A stretch of 64,000 nucleotides of DNA from Deltaproteobacteria bacterium (lineage in GTDB: Bacteria; Desulfobacterota; Desulfobacteria; Desulfobacterales; Desulfosarcinaceae), in contig JAKALP010000009.1 in assembly GCA_021824175.1 (NCBI GenBank), forward strand, positions 124,001 through 188,000, given 5' to 3'. The notes beneath the pieces are model-generated. The model did no database searches and was not told the origin of the DNA. It saw nothing but the letters and a program-made list of their open reading frames with translations. This document shows positions 29,673-36,875 of this stretch, one piece after another. Made by a program: the position numbers and the translations under genes. Within the stretch, counting starts at the first letter, position 1. Each line of letters begins with the position of its first letter.

Positions 29673-30179
29673 CTACTCACCCATAACCTTGAATTTCTCC
29701 TTGGGCGCCCCGCAGACCGGACATTTGTCCGGGGCCTTGGCGTCCGCCACATAGCCGCACACCTGGCAGACGTGGTAGGTGGTGGTTTTGTCCTTGATCA
29801 TGTGGTAGATGGCCCGCTCATAGAGTTTGGCATGGAAGGATTCGGCATCCCGGGCCTGGGAGAACACCAGCGCGGCCGCGGTTTCACCCTCTTCTTCAGC
29901 AATCTGGGCAAATTCAGGATATTCATTTTCACTGATGGATTTTTCCTGCTGAAAGGATTTCTCCAGATTGGTGTCGGTGTCTTTAACCACCACCTCTTTG
30001 ATCAGATTGAGATGACGCGTGGCGTGCACCCGCTCGGCTTCGGCAATGGCGCGGAAGAGCAACGCGATCTGGGGGGCATCCTCTTCAACGGCTTTTTCAG
30101 CATAGGCCAGCAGACGAAAATAGGCTTTGGCCTCACCGATAAAGGCCTTGTACACGTTCTCGCGAGTTTTCTCTTTCAT
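29673..30179 (-). CDS. Rubrerythrin
   Basis: 168-residue non-haem diiron protein that reduces peroxide in anaerobes. An N-terminal four-helix ferritin-like domain carries Glu/His ligand patterns (NVYKAFIGEAKAYFRLLAYAEKA, AIAEAERVHATRHL, SQARDAESFHAKLYERA). A C-terminal rubredoxin-like knuckle has CQVCGYVADAKAPDKCPVCG. The start has AAAGGAAG. It is monocistronic. The 225-bp gap to mgsA shows nothing recognisable. Confidence 0.95.
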   Translation of the reverse strand: MKEKTRENVYKAFIGEAKAYFRLLAYAEKAVEEDAPQIALLFRAIAEAERVHATRHLNLIKEVVVKDTDTNLEKSFQQEKSISENEYPEFAQIAEEEGETAAALVFSQARDAESFHAKLYERAIYHMIKDKTTTYHVCQVCGYVADAKAPDKCPVCGAPKEKFKVMGE

Positions 30180-30353
30180 TGAATTCTTCCTTTGCGGTAG
30201 TCAATTCATGGTGACCATGGAAAAGTTAAGGCGGAAAGGTTTGATAGTGGCATATCAGGCCTTGGGGGGCAAGACAAACGTGCGTGAATCATTTGTGTTG
30301 CAAGGCATTGTTATCGATATCGGTTTCGGTATTGAAACACTCAACAAGCAGTC

Positions 30354-30548
30354 TCAGCAGATCTCCACCAAGGAGCAACACCAGTCGCTGGTGTCTATAT
30401 CGCAATCATCGGCTTTGACTTCAAAATAGTCGCAGGGACTCATATAACAGCCACATGAGTTTTCATCGAAACACAGATGCGGATCATCCGGGTCCCAACG
30501 GCAATTGTAGGGGTTGATGTTCAAGTGTTCGGGGATTTGTATAGCCAT
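30354..30548 (-). CDS. Small cysteine-rich protein
   Basis: 64-residue acidic protein with nine cysteines (C16, C26, C32, C34, C39, C49, C57, C58, C64) and no signal peptide. A strong AAAGGAGAAG site precedes the ATG. The family is not recognised. Cys density and Asp/Glu content suggest metal or Fe-S binding, or a RiPP-like precursor; this is inference. It lies upstream of rubrerythrin on the same strand, 174 bp apart. Confidence 0.65.
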   Translation of the reverse strand: MAIQIPEHLNINPYNCRWDPDDPHLCFDENSCGCYMSPCDYFEVKADDCDIDTSDWCCSLVEIC

Positions 30549-30607
30549 GGTCTTCTCCTTTGGGGTGTAAGTCAGGAGTGTTGCATGATATGGGCTTCCG
30601 CGCAGGT

Positions 30608-30685
30608 CGTACTCGTACTCGTACGCGTACTCGAAAAATTATTAATATCCTTCGAGTACGAGTACGCGTACGAGTACGAGTACGA
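30608..30685. repeat. GTACTC/GAGTAC hexamer paired-arm repeat
   Basis: Best copy of the family: left arm TCGTACTCGTACTCGTACGC plus GTACTCGAA, loop AAATTATTAATATCC, right arm TTCGAGTACGAGTACGCGTA plus CGAGTACGAGTACGA. A stem of nearly 30 bp. The rest of the 457-bp gap (30549-31005) shows no supported gene; a TTGACA at 30807 lacks a good -10 box. Confidence 0.9.
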
Positions 30686-31005
30686 TAAGGAAGAGACCTC
30701 ATGCTTCATGCAACAGTCGTGACTCACACTCTCTCCTTTGTTGGAGGCTGATACGCTCCACGGTTCAAGCATAAGCCCGAATTTTCATCGAGCAACCCAG
30801 GAGTGCTTGACAGCCGGCCCCCGGGTGCCGACTATTGGACCGTAAATCGCATGAATGGAAAGGAGTCAAACCGCCGGATCTCCCCGTGTCACCACCTCGT
30901 TTCCAACCGACCCACCCGCGGTGTATGTGATTCACCTGCGCCCTAATCTGTCCGGTGTTTTTGTGTCCGCGCCACCCGCGGTTTGACGCCCAGCAGGAGT
31001 GAGCT

Positions 31006-32067
31006 ATGACAGGCCAACCGACCGGCACGACCACGATCCTAACCGGCATCAAGCCCACCGGGCGTCCCCATCTGGGCAACTACCTGGGCAGCATCCGGCC
31101 GGCCCTGGCGCTGGCCCAAACCGGGTCGGCCTATTATTTCGTTGCGGATGGTCATGCGCTCACCTCGGTGCGCCGGGCCGGGCAGTTGCGGGGGCTCACC
31201 TTCGAAGTGGCGGCCACCTGGATCGCCTTGGGTCTGGACCCTTCCCGTGTGACATTTTACCGGCAATCGGGGGTACCGGAAATCTATGAATTGGCCTGGA
31301 TTCTGGCCTGCTCGACGGCCAAGGGGTTGCTCAACCGGGCCCATGCTTACAAAGCGGCCATGGAGTTGAATCAAAGGGCTGGCCATGATGCCGATGCGGA
31401 CATTAACGCGGGTTTATACAGCTACCCGATCCTGATGGCGGCCGATATCCTGGCCGTGGATGCGGATATCGTGCCCGTGGGGCGGGATCAACAGCAGCAC
31501 ATTGAAATGGCCCGCGACATCGCGGCCGCCTTTAACCGCACCTATGGTTCCGTCCTGAAAATGCCCGAAGCCCGGATTCAGGCGCCCGTGCAGACCATCA
31601 CCGGCCTGGACGGCCGCAAGATGAGCAAATCGTATCGCAATACAATTCCCGTGTTGTGCGAATCCGAAGAGCTGCACCGGCTGGTAATGCGCATCGTCAC
31701 CGACAGCCGGCGGCCGGAAGAGCCCAAAGATCCGGAGCAGTGCAATGTTTTCGCCATTTACCGCCACATGGCGCCCCAGGAGGAAATTGCACGGCTGCGG
31801 CGCCGCTACACCTTAGGCGGTGTGGCTTATCAGGAAGTCAAGGAGGCTTTATTCCAGATCCTTGATCAAAGTTTTGCCCCGGCGCGGGAGCGTTTCGCCA
31901 ACCTGATGGCTGATCAGCCGGGCCTGACCCATATCCTGGAGACCGGCGCTGCCGCTGCCCGCGCAAGGGCCCGCCGGGTGTTGGCCAGGGTCCGCCGGGC
32001 GGTCGGAATCGATGCGCCTGCGATCCACAATAACCAGTCAATGAGATTAACCGCTGTCACGCCATGA
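31006..32067 (+). CDS. trpS: Tryptophan--tRNA ligase
   Basis: Class I aminoacyl-tRNA synthetase charging tRNA-Trp. The 353-residue protein has GIKPTGRPHLGNYLGSIRPAL (HIGH-type motif as PHLGN), YSYPILMAADILAVDADIVPVGRDQQQHIEMARDIA and the KMSKS loop GRKMSKSYRN. The start has GCAGGAGTG. The aconitase gene follows 28 bp downstream, so they probably share a transcript. It lies apart from trpBA (42.5 kb). Confidence 0.96.
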   Translation: MTGQPTGTTTILTGIKPTGRPHLGNYLGSIRPALALAQTGSAYYFVADGHALTSVRRAGQLRGLTFEVAATWIALGLDPSRVTFYRQSGVPEIYELAWILACSTAKGLLNRAHAYKAAMELNQRAGHDADADINAGLYSYPILMAADILAVDADIVPVGRDQQQHIEMARDIAAAFNRTYGSVLKMPEARIQAPVQTITGLDGRKMSKSYRNTIPVLCESEELHRLVMRIVTDSRRPEEPKDPEQCNVFAIYRHMAPQEEIARLRRRYTLGGVAYQEVKEALFQILDQSFAPARERFANLMADQPGLTHILETGAAAARARARRVLARVRRAVGIDAPAIHNNQSMRLTAVTP

Positions 32068-32095
32068 CCGCGTTTTCATATAGCAGGAGCTGACC

Positions 32096-34030
32096 ATGAA
32101 GAGAAATGTAGCCCAAAAATTGATTGAAGCCCATCTGGTGGAAGGCCGAATGCATGCCGGCGAAGAGATCGGCCTGCGCATGGACCAGACCCTGACCCAG
32201 GACGCCACCGGCACCATGGTGATGCTGGAGTTCGAGGCCATGGAGATCGGCCGCGTACGTACTGAACTTTCGGCCCAGTATGTGGATCATAATTTGTTGC
32301 AAACCGACTATCGCAATGCCGACGACCATCTGTTTCTGCGCAGCGCCTGCCGCAAATTCGGCATCTGGTACAGCCGTCCGGGCAATGGCGTCAGCCATCC
32401 GGTCCACATGCAGCGCTTTGGGGCCCCCGGCAAGACTCTCATCGGCTCGGACAGCCACACCCCGGCGGCCGGCGGGCTGGGCATGCTGGCCATGGGCGCC
32501 GGCGGGCTGGAAGTGGCCATGGTCATGGCCGGCGAGCCCATGTATGTGCGCATGCCCAAGATCATGGGCGTCAGACTGACGGGCCGGCTGCCGGCCTGGG
32601 TCAGCGCCAAGGATGTCATTCTGGAGATGCTGCGCCGCCACGGTGTGGATGGCGGGCGCGGCAGAATCATCGAGTATTACGGTTCTGGTCTTGAATATCT
32701 ATCGGCCATGGACCGCCATGTGATCGCCAACATGGGCACTGAATTGGGCGCCACCACCACGGTATTCCCGTCCGACGGCGCCGTGTGGCGCTTTCTCCAG
32801 GCCCAGGGCCGGGCGGAGGTCTGGCAGGAGATCCTGGCCGATCCGGGCGCGGAATATGACGAGCATGAAGAGATCGATCTCAGCCGGTTGGAGCCGCTCA
32901 TCGCCCTGCCCAGCAGCCCCGGCAATGTGGTGCCCGTGCGCGAGGTGCTGGGCCGGCCCATTTATCAGGCCTATATCGGCTCGTCGGCCAATCCGGGTTT
33001 GAGGGATTTTGCGATACCAGCCCTGATGGTGGCCGGCCGCCAGATTCCCGATCATGTCTCGTTCGACATCAACCCCACTTCGCGCCAGCTCATCGAAAAC
33101 ATGATCGAGATGGGGCTGATGGAGCACCTGATCCAGTCCGGCGCCAGATTCCACCAGGCCGGCTGCAATGGCTGCATCGGCATGGGCCAGGCTCCGGCCA
33201 CCGGCAAGATCAGCTTGCGCACCGTGCCGCGCAATTTTCCGGGGCGCTCCGGCACGGTGGAAGATCAGGTCTACTTGTGCAGTCCCGAAACCGCCACCGC
33301 TTCGGCCCTGACCGGCGTGATCACCGATCCGCGCAGCATGACCATGCCCTATCCGCATTTCAAGCCACCCGAGACCCAGAAAATCCACACGGCCCTGCTG
33401 TTGCCCCCGGCCAGTTATGACGAACCCGTGGAACTGGAGAAGGGCCCCAATATCAAACCGCTGCCCATCTTCGAGCCCCTGCCGGATCGCCTGGAAGGTC
33501 CGGTGCTGCTCAAGATGGGCGACAATATCTCCACCGATGAAATCATGCCGGCCGGCGCCGAAGTACTGCCCTATCGCAGCAATATCCCGGAGATCAGCCG
33601 GTTTGTCTTCAGCCGCATCGACCCTGGCTATTATGAGCGCGCCCTGGCGCACCAGAAAGAGGGTTCGTTCGTGGTCGGCGGGCATAACTACGGCCAGGGA
33701 TCGAGCCGCGAACACGCGGCCCTGGCGCCGCGCTATCTGGGCCTGCGGGCCGTACTGGCCAAAAGCTTTGCCCGCATCCATGCCCAGAATCTGGTCAATT
33801 TCGGTATTCTGCCGCTGATTTTTGAAGATCCCGAGGTGTGGAACCAGATCGAGCCGGGAGATATTCTGGCCATGACGGAAGTAATGGCTTCCCTTGGAGC
33901 GCAACGCCCGCTCAAGGTCTATAATCGCAGCCGCAATGCCGCATACCCGGTGACCTATCAATTGAGCCCGCGGCAGATCGAAGTACTGCTGGCCGGCGGC
34001 CTGATCAACTGGATTCGCGCGCGGCATTGA
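32096..34030 (+). CDS. Aconitate hydratase (short monomeric type)
   Basis: 644-residue aconitase-superfamily enzyme isomerising citrate and isocitrate. Seen are LIGSDSHTPAAGGLGMLAMGAGG, EYYGSGLEYLSAMDRHVIANMGTELGAT, the cluster segment FHQAGCNGCIGMGQAP (C357, C360) and the swivel domain with ISTDEIMPAG and NYGQGSSREHAA. The position normally carrying the first Fe-S Cys (GSCTN) reads GSSANPG here (S297). It follows trpS by 28 bp and precedes a universal stress protein gene. The length is well below AcnA (about 890) and matches the short bacterial/archaeal subgroup. Confidence 0.93.
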   Translation: MKRNVAQKLIEAHLVEGRMHAGEEIGLRMDQTLTQDATGTMVMLEFEAMEIGRVRTELSAQYVDHNLLQTDYRNADDHLFLRSACRKFGIWYSRPGNGVSHPVHMQRFGAPGKTLIGSDSHTPAAGGLGMLAMGAGGLEVAMVMAGEPMYVRMPKIMGVRLTGRLPAWVSAKDVILEMLRRHGVDGGRGRIIEYYGSGLEYLSAMDRHVIANMGTELGATTTVFPSDGAVWRFLQAQGRAEVWQEILADPGAEYDEHEEIDLSRLEPLIALPSSPGNVVPVREVLGRPIYQAYIGSSANPGLRDFAIPALMVAGRQIPDHVSFDINPTSRQLIENMIEMGLMEHLIQSGARFHQAGCNGCIGMGQAPATGKISLRTVPRNFPGRSGTVEDQVYLCSPETATASALTGVITDPRSMTMPYPHFKPPETQKIHTALLLPPASYDEPVELEKGPNIKPLPIFEPLPDRLEGPVLLKMGDNISTDEIMPAGAEVLPYRSNIPEISRFVFSRIDPGYYERALAHQKEGSFVVGGHNYGQGSSREHAALAPRYLGLRAVLAKSFARIHAQNLVNFGILPLIFEDPEVWNQIEPGDILAMTEVMASLGAQRPLKVYNRSRNAAYPVTYQLSPRQIEVLLAGGLINWIRARH

Positions 34031-34056
34031 ACCCGACACTCTCCAGGAGGTGACCC

Positions 34057-34497
34057 ATGCAGATCAAAACCATTCTTTGGCCCACCGATCTATCCACCAA
34101 TTCGCTCAAGGCCGGCGCGCATGTTATGGCTCTGGCAGTAAAACATGAGGCGGCCGTGGTGCTGCAGTACGTGGCGGTGGATCTCTGCAGCATGTTCCCG
34201 GCCTACGGCAACTATCCCAGTGTGGAGCATCTGAATAACTTCAGGGACTGGGAGATCGAAAAGGCGCGCAAGCGCCTGGAGCAGATCTGCGAAGAGGAGC
34301 TCAAAGCCTGCCCCTATTTGCGGCTAAGATTGGTGACCGGCGATCCAGCCGAAGAGATCTTGAAAATGGCCGACAAGGAAGCGGCGGACCTGATTGTGCT
34401 CACCAGCCGCGGCCAGGGACGTCAAAGTGGTTTCGGTCACATCGCCCAGCAAGTGATTGAAAGAGCCAGGGTGCCGGTTCAGGTCATCAACCCTTGA
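34057..34497 (+). CDS. Universal stress protein (UspA family)
   Basis: 146-residue alpha/beta UspA-fold protein. N-terminal IKTILWPTDLSTNSLKAGAHVMALA and the C-terminal nucleotide-binding loop ADLIVLTSRGQGRQSGFGHIAQQVIERARVPVQVI (G-x2-G-x9-G-S/T-like) are characteristic. An ideal CCAGGAGGTGA site precedes the ATG. It lies 27 bp after the aconitase gene in a trpS-acn-usp run that continues into small Cys-rich genes. Confidence 0.93.
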   Translation: MQIKTILWPTDLSTNSLKAGAHVMALAVKHEAAVVLQYVAVDLCSMFPAYGNYPSVEHLNNFRDWEIEKARKRLEQICEEELKACPYLRLRLVTGDPAEEILKMADKEAADLIVLTSRGQGRQSGFGHIAQQVIERARVPVQVINP

Positions 34498-34558
34498 CCT
34501 TGACAATGAAGAGTTCGTTCCAATGCTGGGGAGTATACATGAGAAAAGGAGATTCACC

Positions 34559-34711
34559 ATGAATGACATTCAAGAAAGAGAAGTTGCCGGCTGCTGCTGG
34601 GACCCCGAGCAAGAGGCGCCCCAGACAGAGCTTTGTTGCTGCTATGTGGAGATGGAAGACGGCACTTATGACAATGCCTGCGAAACACCGGTGGACGAGT
34701 GCTGTTGCTGA
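34559..34711 (+). CDS. Small cysteine-cluster protein
   Basis: 50-residue acidic protein with nine cysteines arranged as CC (12-13), CCC (26-28), C41 and a terminal CCC (48-50). The start at ATG 34559 has AAAGGAG seven bases upstream. There is no signal peptide. Such clustered cysteines suggest a soft-metal or Cu(I) ligand, or a crosslinked peptide. I do not recognise the family. It is 62 bp past the stress protein and 16 bp before the next small gene. Confidence 0.7.
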   Translation: MNDIQEREVAGCCWDPEQEAPQTELCCCYVEMEDGTYDNACETPVDECCC

Positions 34712-34726
34712 AAGGAGGTGAGCGTT

Positions 34727-34900
34727 ATGGTGTCATCATCCAAGGAACGTCGGAATTGTTGCACCATGGAGAAAAAGCGACTGGTAGAAGAACTTCGGAA
34801 GTGCGATTTTTGTGCTTCCAGTTATGAAGAGTTTCACCAATGCTACCGGGATGCGGCCAAGGAGAGCGGCGAGTGGTCGCGCTCCTGTCCGATGAATTGA
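34727..34900 (+). CDS. Small cysteine-containing protein
   Basis: 57-residue protein with six cysteines, including CC (11-12), a CxxC (26-29), C39 and C54, in a Glu/Lys/Arg-rich helix-prone sequence. A perfect AAAGGAGGTGA precedes ATG 34727. The CxxC...C-x(n)-C spacing could bind zinc or form a Cx9C-like helical hairpin. The family is not recognised. It starts 15 bp after the previous small gene, so the two are almost certainly co-expressed. Confidence 0.7.
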   Translation: MVSSSKERRNCCTMEKKRLVEELRKCDFCASSYEEFHQCYRDAAKESGEWSRSCPMN

Positions 34901-35021
34901 AAATATGCCCGCATTGGGTTTGGTATCAATCTGTTTGACATTCCACATCCAGTGCATAGCCTTCTCACATGCGGTGGCGGGTGTGAGCTACCGCAACATT
35001 ACGAACAGGAGGGATCAACTC

Positions 35022-35213
35022 ATGAAAAGAATGCCTACTAGAGATACTTCCGGCAAGTGTGTCGGTGAGTGCAAAGATATTGTCCGGCCCGCTGATAAAA
35101 GACGTCAGAAAGAAATCAACAGCCTAAAGGTCGAATCGCCTGCGGATTACCCCAGTGTTGCTGGAGCATTTGACCGCAATGAACCGCCAGGATATCTGGG
35201 CGGTCACGTTTAG
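35022..35213 (+). CDS. Small hypothetical protein
   Basis: 63-residue basic protein with C13 and C17 in a C-x3-C pair and a Pro/Gly-rich C-terminus. The ATG at 35022 follows AGGAGG by nine bases. No family is recognised and no signal peptide is seen. It is the last of a run of small genes after the universal stress protein gene. Confidence 0.6.
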   Translation: MKRMPTRDTSGKCVGECKDIVRPADKRRQKEINSLKVESPADYPSVAGAFDRNEPPGYLGGHV

Positions 35214-35239
35214 GTCTGTTGGCAGCGATGTAAGAAGAA

Positions 35240-35290
35240 CGCAAGGACGCAGGGCAGAGCAGTAATACGCGCTTTGCTCTGCGCCCCCCG
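35240..35290. repeat. Imperfect intergenic hairpin
   Basis: GGGCAGAGCA ... TTGCTCTGCGCCCC arms around a short loop, about 30 bp after the small gene stop. There is no T-run, so it is more like the dispersed hairpins elsewhere than a classical terminator. Confidence 0.45.
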
Positions 35291-35467
35291 CGCAGAATGA
35301 CGGGCCGCGGCCCGACCGGGCAGGCGAATCCATTCATAGTAATATTTTCGTGAGTTCACCACTTGGTGGTCCCCAAGCATGGTGGGCGTATTGCTATGTC
35401 CATGCCCGGTCCGGCAGAGAAAATTTGCTTCCTTTTATCAGAGGCCATAAAGAGGTGATTGCACTCC

Positions 35468-36805
35468 ATGACTTCCGCTCGCACCCAAAAAGCAAGAAGG
35501 CCAAGCCGGGTTCGACTGGACAGCCAAATCCAGGATCTATTCAAGGATAAAGTCTACGATCAGCCGGTACCTGATCTGGTCAAACGAACCCGTTTGCCGT
35601 ATATGCTGGTCTACAACATCGTTCACCGGCGCGTGAAAACTATTTCACCACGCAACTTCGAAATTCTGTTTGGTGAAGCGCCGCCCGTGCAAACTGTTCA
35701 TAAGGTGGATGGCACGTGGTTCCGCAAGATGGCCCGCTTGTGGCTTTACCTCAACGAGCACCGCACCCAAACGGATCTCAGCCGGGTCCTGGGGATCGTC
35801 CACGGAACACGCAAGGCGGACAACCGGGTATTCAATGGGCAAATCCAAAGCGTGGATGCGGCCCTGGAACAGGCTATGGCGCGGGAACTTCTGGCCTGCG
35901 GTCTGGATGCGCAAACCAGCGAGCAGTGGATCGCTGAACTGGAGAAATTACCCCCGCAAGCACGTGTCCCGTACCGCCACATCCGACCCCATCTACTTTT
36001 TCTCCAACAAACCCTCAAGATTCATCCCAACGCGATTCTGCGGCAACGCTTTGACCGATATGAAAGAGAGGAACTCAGCAGCATATCGACCGAAATTTAT
36101 GAGCGGGCTTTAAGCCTCAGAAGAAGAACCGAGATGGCGTTAAGTGCCGGCAGCCGGGTGGAGCTCGAAAAGATCCGGGAAGAGATTTACGGCCCCAAGG
36201 CCGGCTACAGGCTTTATTCGGAAGTCGAACCTGAATTGAAATTCCTTCAGAAGTATGCGGCCAGAGGCCCCAAGCGCTACCTCGGCCGGGGTATCGGTAT
36301 TTACCAGCGCGGCATCTGCAAACATCTGCCCGCGGCCAACGCCCGCCGGATTCAAGCCGATTGTGCCGCTTTTATCGAGCAGCATTCGGAATTGCGTCTG
36401 CTGGAGCTGCCGCCGATCCACCAGCGCCGGCGGATATCCTCCTTGATCGAGGTGCTTGCTTCCCACGCGGCCAACCTGCTGATGCACGGTAAGGGGCTGG
36501 AACTCGAAAAGCGCATCTTGGCTCCCATTCGGCCCCAGGCAGACTATAAACAACGCCATAATGGCTTCACCCGCTTTGACCAGGCGCCGCGCGCCCTGGG
36601 CATGAAGCAAAAGGCCTTTGATCTGATGGTGGCTGAAAACTGCAATATCTTCCGGGAGGTGGGGCACTATGATCGGCAGTGGTATCTGTCCGATCTTTAC
36701 CTGAAGGAATTGTCCGCGAAACCTGTTTTCGCGCTGATCACCGCCAAATATGAACTGCTGTCCAAGCGCCTAAGGAAGGAGCTGGCCAATACCTGCTTGA
36801 ATTAG
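35468..36805 (+). CDS. Hypothetical protein of unknown family
   Basis: 445-residue soluble, Arg-rich, mostly helical protein. Residues about 25-65 (PVPDLVKRTRLPYMLVYNIVHRRVKTISPRNFEILFG) look like a helix-turn-helix, including the end typical of Cro/phage-repressor-type regulators. The remainder contains long amphipathic helices (LRRRTEMALSAGSRVELEKIREEIYG) and repeats the theme near the C-terminus (RFDQAPRALGMKQKAFDLMVAENCNIFREVGHYDRQWYLSDLYL). That may be a second small DNA- or RNA-binding unit. ATG 35468 follows AAAGAGGTGA. No enzyme motif is seen. It may be a nucleic-acid-binding regulator, but this is weak inference. Confidence 0.75.
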   Translation: MTSARTQKARRPSRVRLDSQIQDLFKDKVYDQPVPDLVKRTRLPYMLVYNIVHRRVKTISPRNFEILFGEAPPVQTVHKVDGTWFRKMARLWLYLNEHRTQTDLSRVLGIVHGTRKADNRVFNGQIQSVDAALEQAMARELLACGLDAQTSEQWIAELEKLPPQARVPYRHIRPHLLFLQQTLKIHPNAILRQRFDRYEREELSSISTEIYERALSLRRRTEMALSAGSRVELEKIREEIYGPKAGYRLYSEVEPELKFLQKYAARGPKRYLGRGIGIYQRGICKHLPAANARRIQADCAAFIEQHSELRLLELPPIHQRRRISSLIEVLASHAANLLMHGKGLELEKRILAPIRPQADYKQRHNGFTRFDQAPRALGMKQKAFDLMVAENCNIFREVGHYDRQWYLSDLYLKELSAKPVFALITAKYELLSKRLRKELANTCLN

Positions 36806-36875
36806 CGGGATGCGGCGAAGACAATAATAGAACCGAGGCTATCTCTTTTGTCTTGGCGCGGCGGTGCTTGGCTGT

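Noticed and set aside
30807-30835. Promoter for trpS (TTGACA at 30807)
   Set aside because: The hexamer 17 bp downstream (GACTAT) is a poor -10 box, so I do not claim it.
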